Below, in pieces: positions 8,799 to 17,433 of a DNA stretch of 64,000 nt. Origin of the DNA: JAMZMI01 sp964353015. Lineage in GTDB: Bacteria > Bacteroidota > Bacteroidia > Cytophagales > Cyclobacteriaceae. The position numbers were made by a program, and so were the translations under genes. The stretch covers positions 1-64,000 of the forward strand of contig CAYGUA010000020.1 of the NCBI GenBank assembly GCA_964353015.1. The letters run 5' to 3'. A model generated the notes under the pieces. That model made no database searches. It was not told the DNA's origin and worked only from the letters and a program-made list of their open reading frames with translations. Each line of letters opens with the position of its first letter. The stretch's first letter is position 1.

Positions 8799-9937
8799 AC
8801 TAACCTGTCGATTGCTTTTTGGATCAATTCCTTATCCATGCAAAGCGAAATGCGAATATACGATGAACCAGCTACGCCAAATATATGACCTGGTGTGACA
8901 AAAATGCCCTTCTTATAAAGCAGGTGATCGCACCAATGATTTGCATCATGTTCTGGCACTTTGGCCCAAACAAACATTCCAGCCTGATTATCGGCTATGG
9001 TACAATTTAGTTTTTCCAAAAGCTGGTTCACAAGCTGTCTTCTCTCAGAATAAATCGCATCCAGTTTTTGATACCATTCTGCTCCCAAAGAAAGCGCTTT
9101 GGCTGCCGCCAGCTGAACTGGTTTGAACATACCAGAATCCATGTTGCTTTTGATTCGAATGACCGGTTCGAGCAAGCTTTCATTACCCGCCAACCAACCT
9201 ACTCTCCAGCCAGCCATGTTGAAAGTTTTAGAAAATGAATTTAATTCTAAAGCTACTTCTCTGGAACCTTCCACATTAAAAATGCTCATTGGTTCATTAT
9301 TCTGAATGAAGCTATAGGGATTGTCATGACATAATAAAATGCCTTTGGCTCTAGCCAGCGACACAAATTTCTCCAGAATGGCCAATGACCCTTTTTGCCC
9401 GGTAGGCATATGGGGATAATTAAGCCAGATTATTTTGGCTTTGGAATAATCGAAATTGTCTAAAAAATTCCAATCCGGTTCCCAATTTTGATGTTCTAAC
9501 AATGGATAGTAAACAGGTGTGGCTCCTACCATCTTTGTTACTGAAGTGTAAGTAGGATAACCAAGTTCCGGTATTAAAACATGATCGCCAGGATTGAGAT
9601 ATGCAAGTGAGATATGGGTGATTCCTTCTTTTGAACCCAGCAAAGGCAAAATCTCATTTTGCTCAAGGGAAATATTGTATTTTTCTTTTGAGAATTTTGA
9701 AATGGCGCTTCTGAGTTGAGGAATCCCCTGATAGGCTTGATATCCGTGATTTTTCGGTTGAATAGTTGATTCAATTAGCTCAGATATGACATCCGCATCT
9801 GGCATCAAATCAGGACTACCAATTCCCATATTGATAATGTCTTTTCCTTCCTGATTGAGTTTTGCAACCTCTTTCAGTTTTTTAGAAAAATAATATTCTT
9901 GCAGCTCATTGAGCCGCTCTGCCGGTCGAATATTCAT
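8795..9937 (-). CDS. Class I/II PLP aminotransferase, probably for aromatic amino acids
   Basis: 380-residue fold-type I aminotransferase. The PLP-binding lysine is Lys237 in NSFSKTFNMAGWRVGW, and Asn173/Tyr174 in LNYPHMPTG and Asp205 in HDNPY fit the cofactor pocket. The four-base overlap with tyrA suggests it transaminates 4-hydroxyphenylpyruvate or prephenate. In other Bacteroidota a similar gene lies beside pheA and tyrA in the aromatic operon; pheA and the DAHP synthase are not in this window. Resemblance to LL-diaminopimelate aminotransferases is a family-level caveat. Confidence 0.82.
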   Translation of the reverse strand: MNIRPAERLNELQEYYFSKKLKEVAKLNQEGKDIINMGIGSPDLMPDADVISELIESTIQPKNHGYQAYQGIPQLRSAISKFSKEKYNISLEQNEILPLLGSKEGITHISLAYLNPGDHVLIPELGYPTYTSVTKMVGATPVYYPLLEHQNWEPDWNFLDNFDYSKAKIIWLNYPHMPTGQKGSLAILEKFVSLARAKGILLCHDNPYSFIQNNEPMSIFNVEGSREVALELNSFSKTFNMAGWRVGWLAGNESLLEPVIRIKSNMDSGMFKPVQLAAAKALSLGAEWYQKLDAIYSERRQLVNQLLEKLNCTIADNQAGMFVWAKVPEHDANHWCDHLLYKKGIFVTPGHIFGVAGSSYIRISLCMDKELIQKAIDRLV

Positions 9938-9946
9938 TTGATGAAA

Positions 9947-9963
9947 AAATCAAATTTTGATTT
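9947..9963. promoter_or_regulatory. 17-bp palindrome just upstream of the aminotransferase start
   Basis: AAATCAAA and TTTGATTT are perfect 8-base arms around a single central base, 9 bases upstream of the aminotransferase ATG and inside its probable leader. It could be an operator or a small leader hairpin. The low complexity of AT-rich intergenic DNA limits confidence. Confidence 0.3.
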
Positions 9964-9976
9964 ATTATTCATTCCC

Positions 9977-9984
9977 CAAAAGTA
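9977..9984 (-). promoter_or_regulatory. Candidate -7 promoter box for the aminotransferase-tyrA operon
   Basis: On the minus strand TACTTTTG matches TAnnTTTG exactly, about 40 bases upstream of the ATG at 9937. No convincing -33 TTG was found at the usual spacing, so the call is tentative. Confidence 0.35.
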
Positions 9985-10018
9985 TAGAATTAATGACTTG
10001 CTGCAGGGAAACTACGAA

Positions 10019-11677
10019 TTAAGAATCGGGATTTTCCGTTTTATAATAGGTAGTGGCATCTTTCAGATAAAGATCGAGCAAATCATTCTCCTGCTTGATT
10101 CTTTTCTTTGCCCATTTAAACTCCTTAGACAAATAGTCCACAACCTGATTTCTGTATTTTACCATCGATTGGATGTCAAAATAAAGCCTACTTGATCTCC
10201 GTATCAAAAAATCAACTGCAGAAGCAACCATCTCATGGTTCACTCCATACCAAAGTTCAGATTGCAATAAACCTTCATCACCAGCATTTCCAGATTCTTT
10301 GAAATGCCTCCAAATCACTGCTGAATTGCTGCCATAAGTTGTAATCAAATGCCAACCCCAATCAGCGCCAAGACTTTCACTTGCTGCAAGTTCGTTGTAA
10401 TGTGCAATGGCTTTTTCAACCATACCATAATTGGTAAAGGGATCAGCTGTAAGAGGAATCAGTGAGGTTCTGCATGGAATCTTATGAGGCAAATCAAGCC
10501 GATCAAGAGCCAAATCCACCACACGTTGGGCCATTTTCCGATAGCCTGTCAGCTTGCCTCCTGCGATCGCGATCACACCATCTTCCAATTCATATACCTC
10601 ATCTTTTCGCGACAATTCCGATGGAGATTTGCCTTCTTCGTCAATCAAAGGTCTAAGTCCTGCCCAGTTAGATTCTACGTCAGCTTCAGACAATTCAACT
10701 TTAGGGAAAACTCTTTTTAGGGCTCCCAGCAAATACGTAAGGTCATCTTTGGTGGCTACTACGCGATCAAGCGCGCCTGTGTATTCGGTATCTGTGGTAC
10801 CGATATAAGTTGTCCTGCCACGTGGAATTGCGAAAATCATACGCTCATCTGGCGTATCAAAATAAACGGGTTGTCGGATAGGAAATTTATCATGAACAAC
10901 GACAAGATGCACTCCTTTAGTCAAGCGCAATTTTTTCTTGATACCAGTATCTTTTTTCCCAAGAACTGAGTCTAACCATGGCCCTGCGGCTACTATAAGC
11001 GTTTTGGAGGCGGCTGTGATTTCTTTCCCTGTGATTTTGTCGTTGAAAACAACACCATTTACTGTTCCATTGCTATAAGTGAATGAGTTTACTTCTGCAT
11101 AATTGAGAAGCGTCGCTTCATAACTGTGAGCAGTTTTTAGCACTTCAATCGTCAATCGTGCATCATCGGTGCGGTACTCAGAATATACCCCTCCTCCTTC
11201 AACAATATCTTTATTGAGCAAAGGTTCCGCAGCAAGTGTCTTCACTTTATCGAGCATGATTCTGCGATCTTTTTTCACCACATCGGCAAGGAAATCATAT
11301 ACTTTGAGCCCTAAAGAGGTAGAAATACTTCCATACGTGCCACCTGTTACAAAAGGCAAAAGCATCTTTTCAGGCACAGCCAAATGTGGAGCAAGTTTAT
11401 GAACAATGGCACGCTCCTGCCCTGTTTCCTTGACCAATCCAAATTCAAATTGCTTTAGATATCTCAGGCCTCCATGAATCAATTTTGTGGATTTATTGGA
11501 AGTACCTGAGGCAAAATCTGATTTCTCAAGAAGCAGCACATTTAATCCTCGGGAGGCAGCATCCAGCGCAATTCCAGCACCAGTAATACCTCCTCCAACT
11601 ACGATCAAATCAAAGATTGTGGTCTTGATTTGTGCGATCGCCTGCTCACGTGAAAATATGGAAAATCGATTCGTCAT
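10019..11677 (-). CDS. glpD: Aerobic glycerol-3-phosphate dehydrogenase
   Basis: FAD-dependent oxidation of sn-glycerol-3-phosphate to dihydroxyacetone phosphate at the membrane, feeding electrons to quinone. The 552-residue protein has the dinucleotide motif GGGITGAG (28-35), the FAD-ribose glutamate about 20 residues on (LLLEKSDFASGTS), and the family signature GGLRYL. Length and C-terminal helical domain match GlpD. It follows glpK with a one-base gap, so the two form an operon converting glycerol to DHAP. No glpF permease gene is present in the window. Confidence 0.95.
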   Translation of the reverse strand: MTNRFSIFSREQAIAQIKTTIFDLIVVGGGITGAGIALDAASRGLNVLLLEKSDFASGTSNKSTKLIHGGLRYLKQFEFGLVKETGQERAIVHKLAPHLAVPEKMLLPFVTGGTYGSISTSLGLKVYDFLADVVKKDRRIMLDKVKTLAAEPLLNKDIVEGGGVYSEYRTDDARLTIEVLKTAHSYEATLLNYAEVNSFTYSNGTVNGVVFNDKITGKEITAASKTLIVAAGPWLDSVLGKKDTGIKKKLRLTKGVHLVVVHDKFPIRQPVYFDTPDERMIFAIPRGRTTYIGTTDTEYTGALDRVVATKDDLTYLLGALKRVFPKVELSEADVESNWAGLRPLIDEEGKSPSELSRKDEVYELEDGVIAIAGGKLTGYRKMAQRVVDLALDRLDLPHKIPCRTSLIPLTADPFTNYGMVEKAIAHYNELAASESLGADWGWHLITTYGSNSAVIWRHFKESGNAGDEGLLQSELWYGVNHEMVASAVDFLIRRSSRLYFDIQSMVKYRNQVVDYLSKEFKWAKKRIKQENDLLDLYLKDATTYYKTENPDS

Positions 11678-11678
11678 T

Positions 11679-13157
11679 TTAATCTTTTAGCCAGCCTAAA
11701 GTTCTGCTGATAGCTTTCGTCCAATTGCGATATAATTTATTTCGTTTTTCAACCGGCATTTTGGACAGATAGGAAGTTCCCTTATTACTAAACTCCGAAA
11801 TCTCCTGAGTGTTCCAAAGTCCCACATGCAAGCCAGCCAGGTAAGCGGCTCCCATTGCGGTGGTCTCAGCATTGTCAGGACGAATAATTTCCACATCAAG
11901 AATATCCGATTGGAATTGCATCAGATAATCATTGGCAGTGGCACCACCATCAACTTTTAGCTGTTGTAGTTTCACTCCACCATCTTTGCTCATGGCCTCT
12001 ATGACATCTTTTGTCTGATAGGCAATCGATTGAAGTGCTGCTTTGGCAAACTGAGCACGACCAGTATCTCTTGTAATACCGAATATTGCTCCCCTGGCAT
12101 ACATGTCCCAATATGGTGTGCCCAAACCAACAAAGGCAGGAACCATAATCAGCTCATCATCCTCCGTGGATTCTGCCAATTCTTGAGTTTGACTTGCTTT
12201 ATTAATGATCGCAAGTCCATCTCTGAGCCACTGCACAGCAGCACCAGCTACGAATACACTTCCTTCAAAAGCATAAACCGGTTTCTCGTTTAAACTACAA
12301 GCCAATGTTGTAATCAATCCATTTTCTGAAAGTACAAATTCGGATCCCTGATTCATGAGCATAAAGCAGCCCGTGCCGTAAGTATTTTTTGCCTGTCCTT
12401 TTTCCAAACAGGCCTGACCAAACAATGCTGATTGTTGATCACCAGCAACACCACCGATTGGAATCTGATGTCCATCCAATTCATAGAAACCGAAAGCATT
12501 GGAAGAAGATTTGACTTCAGGAAGCATATTTTCCGGTACTTCAAAAAGGCCCAATAAATCTGTATCCCACATCAGAGATTTGATATTAAAAAGCATGGTT
12601 CTGGAAGCATTAGTCATGTCTGTCACATGTGATTTCCCCTCTGTCATTTTCCATATCAGCCAGGTATCTATGGTGCCAAAAAGAAGATCTCCATTCTCAG
12701 CCTTTTCTCTGGCTCCATCTACGTTGTTCAAAATCCAATTTACTTTTGATCCTGAAAAATATGCATCGATAGGCAAGCCAGTCTTCTCTCTGATTTGATC
12801 AAAGAAACCCATTTCTTTCAATTCCTCGCAATATTCTGTGGTGCGACGATCCTGCCAAACGATAGCCGAATGAATGGGGACACCCGTAATTTGATCCCAA
12901 ACCACCACTGTTTCTCTTTGGTTAGTGATACCAATACCGGCTATGTCTTCAATGGAAATTCCACTCTTATTTATAGCATCCGCCACGGTCTCCAATTGCG
13001 TCTGATAGATCTCATCTGCGTCGTGCTCGACCCATCCAGGTTTTGGGAAATACTGGGTAAATTCTTTTTGTGAAGCGCTTACTATTTCACCATTCTGATT
13101 GACAACAAGGGTTCTGGAGCTGGTTGTGCCCTGATCAAGCGTTACAATGTATTTCAT
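11679..13157 (-). CDS. glpK: Glycerol kinase
   Basis: ATP-dependent phosphorylation of glycerol. The FGGY-family protein of 492 residues starts with the ATP-binding motif LDQGTTSSR (7-15), has WQDRRT in the substrate domain and ends in the C-terminal FGGY signature region (KVDGGATANDYLMQF). The length is typical for GlpK. It is the first gene of the glpK-glpD operon. Confidence 0.95.
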   Translation of the reverse strand: MKYIVTLDQGTTSSRTLVVNQNGEIVSASQKEFTQYFPKPGWVEHDADEIYQTQLETVADAINKSGISIEDIAGIGITNQRETVVVWDQITGVPIHSAIVWQDRRTTEYCEELKEMGFFDQIREKTGLPIDAYFSGSKVNWILNNVDGAREKAENGDLLFGTIDTWLIWKMTEGKSHVTDMTNASRTMLFNIKSLMWDTDLLGLFEVPENMLPEVKSSSNAFGFYELDGHQIPIGGVAGDQQSALFGQACLEKGQAKNTYGTGCFMLMNQGSEFVLSENGLITTLACSLNEKPVYAFEGSVFVAGAAVQWLRDGLAIINKASQTQELAESTEDDELIMVPAFVGLGTPYWDMYARGAIFGITRDTGRAQFAKAALQSIAYQTKDVIEAMSKDGGVKLQQLKVDGGATANDYLMQFQSDILDVEIIRPDNAETTAMGAAYLAGLHVGLWNTQEISEFSNKGTSYLSKMPVEKRNKLYRNWTKAISRTLGWLKD

Positions 13158-13332
13158 CTTTGGGAATTGGGGTTATGAATTAATTGATTCTTCAATTTAG
13201 AAAATATGAGATACAATGAAAATTTTTGGACAATAGGCTTGGTTGCTGAAGCATCAAAATAGTCAACCAATGAAAGTCTTCACCGAAGAAATGAATTAAT
13301 AAATAGGATGAATTTAGATGATTGTAAAAAGC

Positions 13333-13737
13333 TTATTTTCTACGATTTGGTGTATTTATCACTCCATCCCTATATAAATCAAGGGCAGATTTAAGAAGTA
13401 ATTCTATGCTACGAATCGGAAGATCTTCATTTGGGGTCACTCTGAAAATTTTCATCCGTGAACGTGTACCTTGCTCTAATCCGGGATGATCAAGATGTTT
13501 GCCTTCCACCATCAAGAGATAGGGCTCATTGGTTTTTTTGTCCGTCCAGAGATAGCAAAACATTTTGTTTCTGAAGCAAAAACAAGGCATTCCGTATTTC
13601 TTAGTTTCGGTTACCTCAGCATCCTGATCAAGAATGATTTTGCGCAAAGCAAGGAGACAACTTCTTTCAGGCTCATGTTTCTCTTCGTAAAAAGTGTCTA
13701 GGTCTCGGATCATTGTTTCGATTTTTTTAAAAGGCAC
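13333..13737 (-). CDS. DUF1801 domain protein (YdhG-like)
   Basis: 134 residues with the features of the DUF1801/YdhG fold, a small alpha-beta domain. They include an early helix followed by a conserved K-x-G-M-P-C-F segment, the aromatic strand NKMFCYLWTDKK, and a basic ending. No catalytic motif is evident and function is unknown for the family. It is transcribed in the same direction as parDE and ends about 175 bases upstream of glpK. Confidence 0.75.
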   Translation of the reverse strand: MPFKKIETMIRDLDTFYEEKHEPERSCLLALRKIILDQDAEVTETKKYGMPCFCFRNKMFCYLWTDKKTNEPYLLMVEGKHLDHPGLEQGTRSRMKIFRVTPNEDLPIRSIELLLKSALDLYRDGVINTPNRRK

Positions 13738-13758
13738 TAAACAACATTAATTCAAGCA

Positions 13759-14067
13759 TTAAGATTTTCCGCCCGACAATCTACTTTTCAAATCCATTCG
13801 CTCATGTAGGATTCTAGCTACCTCAACTAATTCTATTGAGATAATCCGATAAAAAATGACATGCCGGCCAGAATGGATACCATACAGATTTTGTATAATG
13901 CGATCGTAACTTCTTCCGCTTTTCGGTTGATTAGCAATATTCGAGCAGGTCTGCAAAAGCATCTCATAATACCTATCAGCCTGTTCTTCAGACCAAGCAT
14001 CACGTGAATAGTTCCAAATGTCAGACAAATCCTGCACAGCCTGATTGGTTAAGCGATACCGGTTCAC
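13759..14067 (-). CDS. parE: ParE-family toxin
   Basis: 102-residue toxin of the RelE/ParE superfamily; characterised ParE members poison DNA gyrase. It begins with the family opening YRLTNQAVQDLSDIWNYSRDAW and has the central motif PKSGRSYDR, followed by HSGRHVIFYRI, the conserved strand with a basic residue near the active face. Its start overlaps the antitoxin stop by four bases (ATGA), the usual antitoxin-first order. A RelE-like ribosomal target cannot be excluded without testing. Confidence 0.9.
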   Translation of the reverse strand: MNRYRLTNQAVQDLSDIWNYSRDAWSEEQADRYYEMLLQTCSNIANQPKSGRSYDRIIQNLYGIHSGRHVIFYRIISIELVEVARILHERMDLKSRLSGGKS

Positions 14068-14309
14068 TGAACCTTGCCGGCTTTGAGTTCTTCCAAATGT
14101 CTCTGAGGATTGAAGTCTTCAGCAACTCCACTTTCAATGCCTTTTTGAATGGCATTTCTTAAGACGATGGCCTTGTTTTCTTCTTCTTCCAATAGTCTCA
14201 ACCCAGCTCGAATTACTTCGCTGGCATTTTTGAACCTGCCTTCAGCTATACTCTCCTGCACGAAACTTTCGAAATAGCTGCCAAGCGAAACAGATGTATT
14301 CTTATTCAT
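14064..14309 (-). CDS. parD: ParD-family antitoxin
   Basis: 81-residue antitoxin that binds ParE with its C-terminal tail and represses its own operon with an N-terminal ribbon-helix-helix domain. Residues 5-45 (TSVSLGSYFESFVQES, then KNASEVIRAGLRLLEEEE) match the ParD/CopG type. It is the first gene of the two-gene module and has a perfect 15-bp palindrome 22 bases upstream of the start. Confidence 0.9.
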   Translation of the reverse strand: MNKNTSVSLGSYFESFVQESIAEGRFKNASEVIRAGLRLLEEEENKAIVLRNAIQKGIESGVAEDFNPQRHLEELKAGKVQ

Positions 14310-14331
14310 TGTTAATAATTTGGAATGAAGT

Positions 14332-14346
14332 TACCAATAATTGGTA
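14332..14346. promoter_or_regulatory. ParD operator, 15-bp perfect palindrome
   Basis: TACCAAT and ATTGGTA are perfect arms around a single central A, 22 bases upstream of the parD ATG. ParD-type ribbon-helix-helix proteins bind short palindromes at exactly this place to repress their own promoter. Assignment is by position and symmetry. Confidence 0.7.
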
Positions 14347-14447
14347 TGTTTTCAAAAGGTAAATTATTGATCGAAGGTGGATACAAAGGAGATTTAAAAA
14401 TTAAACTTTAAAACTCACCAATCTTTGACAGAATGATTATGAGCATC

Positions 14448-15320
14448 TTAATTTCCATTTTGAACGTATTCTAAAAACCAATTCTTGAAATCCTCAAATT
14501 TTTGAGCATCACCTAATTTTGAAAGTGGGAAAGTCCATAATTTTCCATATCGTTAAAAATATACTCCAATATTTTTAATTGGATTTATGTTGCTTTCCAA
14601 ATTCACACCACCTATTAAAGAAAGAATGTAATAACACAAAAGTTGATCGAAGTAGATTCTGTCAAGTTTTAAATGTTTAGTAGTTTTCACATCAATTAAT
14701 AAATCACCAATAATAAGATCAGCATCCGCACCACCAACGATTAAAGAACCTTTTCCAAACACAGGATTACAATAAACATCTCCGGATGTTACAAAATTCT
14801 TAAAATCAATTATTTCAATTAGTTGAGACAAATCTTCAATATCTGCTGGGTCATATATTCCAAAATTTGGATCAAAATATTTTACCCGAAAAATAAGATC
14901 AAGTTGCGCCAAAAAAATGGAATGCATTAAAAGAGCATCAGTAAATAGACCAGATTCTAGAAATAACTCATATTCAGAATGTACCTCTTCTAAATGATTT
15001 GATATTTCTAATTGAAAATCAATCATAGTTATTGACTTACCTTGATAGTTCACATTCCCAATTCTTCTTTTTGAAAGCTGATTCAATTGGAATATTGCCG
15101 CATCTGCCACCCATCGCCCTGATTTCGAATTAGGATACTTATTCTCAATATAAAAACGCAACAAGTAATCAAATGCAGTCCCTACTATTTGATAATTTTT
15201 TGTTCTAGGAAAAGCTAAAATATTTGCAGAAAGTTTTAATAGAGGTTTTGGAAATTCCTCACTTAATTTTGAACGAAGAATTTTATTTTGCTTTCCTTTT
15301 AGGATAGATGTTAAACTCAT
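14448..15320 (-). pseudogene. PD-(D/E)XK nuclease-like protein interrupted by one in-frame stop
   Basis: The first open segment (15320 down to 14553) encodes 255 residues and stops abruptly after NIGVYF. Reading past that TAA in the same frame gives 34 more residues (starting RYGKLWTFPLSKL, later FEDFKNWFLEYVQ) before a second TAA at 14448-14450. The continuation is rich in aromatic and charged residues like real protein and completes what looks like a C-terminal helix, so a single nonsense change is the simplest reading (for example TCA to TAA). The core segment GGADADLIIGD followed by LIDVKTTK fits a PD-(D/E)XK nuclease fold, with Asp and Asp-x-Lys as metal ligands. It sits next to parDE. 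I do not recognise the family by name. The shortened product could still be made. Confidence 0.7.
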
Positions 15321-15460
15321 TTCAACAATTTTTAATTTGAATTAAGTTTAAAGAAACCGGATTAAAAAGTTCTTAAGTTCAAAAGATTTTAATCTAAGCC
15401 ATTTCCCTAACGTCCAAACCGCTCTCCACCAAACAGAAAATAAAACAGCTTCTAAAACAA

Positions 15461-15495
15461 AAAAGCTGATCCCACAAAATGCAGGATCAGCTTTT
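15461..15495. terminator. Intrinsic terminator of the arabinose operon
   Basis: AAAAGCTGATCC (15461-15472) and GGATCAGCTTTT (15484-15495) form a perfect 12-bp stem with an 11-base loop, 22 bases beyond the stop of the sodium symporter gene, flanked by A-run and T-run on the two sides. Confidence 0.85.
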
Positions 15496-15517
15496 CAATA
15501 TTTGAACTAATATTTTT

Positions 15518-17401
15518 TTACATCCAGAATACAGCGTAAAGCGCTACGATGATCACCACAATACCCATGGCACCTACCAGGAATTTACCGTCTGTTTCGA
15601 ACAGCTCAGGCTCGAAGTTATACGCTTTGTCATCCTGCTGCTTTGAAGTAGCATTGGTGTACATGATAATCGACAAGAATCCCAACAAAAATGTCATCAT
15701 GAAAATGGAGTGGAAACCAATGTCTCTTAAGCTCATACCAAACATTTCCGTTCCATAAAGCAAACCTGCAATCAAGGTAATCAAGGTTCCAACACCAAAT
15801 GCTTTTGCACCATTCAGTAGTTTTCTGCGATTAGCCTCAGATAGTTCTTCTGCTTTTACTTTGTGATTATCTGTCAATACCAGTACCACCGCAATGCTGA
15901 TCAGAATCATACAGACATAGCCCATTCTGATAATAAATGGTAGTTCAGGAAGCAGAAGTTTCATAGCAATACCAGTAGGAAGTGTGGCAATGGTCGTCCA
16001 AAGGGCGGCACGATTTGTAGCTCGTTTCCATAAAATTCCCATACCAAACACTACCACTACGCCAGGATAAATAAACCCGGTATACTCCTGAATGTATTGG
16101 AATGCCTGATCCAAACCGCCAAGCAATGGCTTAGCTGCAACTACGGCAATAACCAAAGCAACAAAAGCGGTAATTCTACCAATAGAAACCATTTGTTTAT
16201 CACTTGCGCTTCGATTGATCAATCCCTTATATATATCATAAGTAAAGATGGTAGAAGTAGAATTTAGCATAGAAGCTAAAGAAGAAACGACAGCAGCAAT
16301 TAGTGCAGCAAACGCCAAACCTCTGATGCCAGTCGGGGCAAAATTTCTAAGCAACCAAGGATATGCCTGATCAGCTTTATCAATAGTACCAGTCAACCCT
16401 TCAATGGAATGACTCAAATCCGGATGGTTAAACATCACATATGCTGTGATACCAGGAATGATTACAATCACAGGTATAAGTATCTTCAGATACGCTGCGA
16501 AGACCAAACCACGTTTGGCTTCTGTCAAACTTTTTGCAGCAAGGCCTTTCTGAATAATGTATTGATTGAAACCCCAATACCCAAGGTTCGTCAGCCACAT
16601 CGCGCCAAAAATCACTGCTAAACCTGGCAAGTCAATAAATGGATCTTTGGTGCCTCCACTTCCGTCAGGAATTTGAGATACTCCCTTTTCCAGAATCATA
16701 CTAAAATGCAAATCAGAAGGCACCTCGCGTACTTTATTGAGCACAATCATAAATCCATCAATCGCTCCACCGGCATCACCAGCCACAGCTGAAAGTGCAA
16801 AAAATGCAGTAATCAATCCACCACCTACAAGGAATACAACTTGAATTACGTCAGTCCACGCAACAGCCTTAAGTCCACCATAAATTGAATACACACCGGC
16901 AAAAATCAACAAACCAGGTACGCCATACTGCACCGGCCATCCCAAAATTTGCTCCATAGCCAATGCTCCAAGCCAGGCTACTGAGGTAAGGTTTACGAAA
17001 ATGTAAACCAGCAACCAGAAAAATGAGAAGAAGAAACTCACACCAGAACCATATCGCTCTTTCGCGAACTGTGGCATGGTATAGATTTTCTTATCTATCA
17101 TCTGTGGCAATAAGAATTTGGCAACCAAAATCAGCGTAATCGCTGCAAGCCACTCATAGGCTGCAATGCCAATTCCAATAGCGAAACCAGAGCCGGACAT
17201 TCCCATAAAATGCTCTGCAGAAATGTTGGCAGCAATCAATGAAGCGCCAATCGCCCACCATGATAAAGTGTTGCCAGCTAAAAAGTAGTCATTAGCAGTT
17301 TTTTCGTGCCCTTTTTCATCACGGGATATGAATAATCCGATAAATAAAATGACAGCACAATAACCACCAAAAACTACATAATCGAGTGTAGTAAATCCCA
17401 T
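15518..17401 (-). CDS. Sodium:solute symporter (SSS family), probable arabinose transporter
   Basis: 627-residue inner-membrane transporter of the SGLT-like solute:sodium symporter family with about 14 hydrophobic helices. Early family features are present: DYFLAGNTLSWWAIGASLIAANISAEHF (about 37-65), where the unwound first helix binds sugar and Na+, and the later stretch VVSSLASMLNSTSTIFTYDIY. It is the last gene of the ara operon, 32 bases after galM. That position and the sugar-type sequence point to L-arabinose/Na+ symport, which is inferred. A strong terminator follows it. Confidence 0.88.
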   Translation of the reverse strand: MGFTTLDYVVFGGYCAVILFIGLFISRDEKGHEKTANDYFLAGNTLSWWAIGASLIAANISAEHFMGMSGSGFAIGIGIAAYEWLAAITLILVAKFLLPQMIDKKIYTMPQFAKERYGSGVSFFFSFFWLLVYIFVNLTSVAWLGALAMEQILGWPVQYGVPGLLIFAGVYSIYGGLKAVAWTDVIQVVFLVGGGLITAFFALSAVAGDAGGAIDGFMIVLNKVREVPSDLHFSMILEKGVSQIPDGSGGTKDPFIDLPGLAVIFGAMWLTNLGYWGFNQYIIQKGLAAKSLTEAKRGLVFAAYLKILIPVIVIIPGITAYVMFNHPDLSHSIEGLTGTIDKADQAYPWLLRNFAPTGIRGLAFAALIAAVVSSLASMLNSTSTIFTYDIYKGLINRSASDKQMVSIGRITAFVALVIAVVAAKPLLGGLDQAFQYIQEYTGFIYPGVVVVFGMGILWKRATNRAALWTTIATLPTGIAMKLLLPELPFIIRMGYVCMILISIAVVLVLTDNHKVKAEELSEANRRKLLNGAKAFGVGTLITLIAGLLYGTEMFGMSLRDIGFHSIFMMTFLLGFLSIIMYTNATSKQQDDKAYNFEPELFETDGKFLVGAMGIVVIIVALYAVFWM

Positions 17402-17433
17402 AAATCAATTAGGTTAAGTTGATTGTTAAAAAA

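Noticed and set aside
12022..12032. A LacI-type core (GCAATCGATTG) inside glpK
   Set aside because: It lies in the middle of a coding sequence, far from any promoter, and the outer positions of the 16-bp motif do not match. Chance occurrence is the simplest reading.
13239..13270. TTGGTTG ... CAACCAA inverted repeat between the DUF1801 gene and glpK
   Set aside because: 7-base arms with an 18-base loop and no T-run. It is too weak to call as a terminator or operator.
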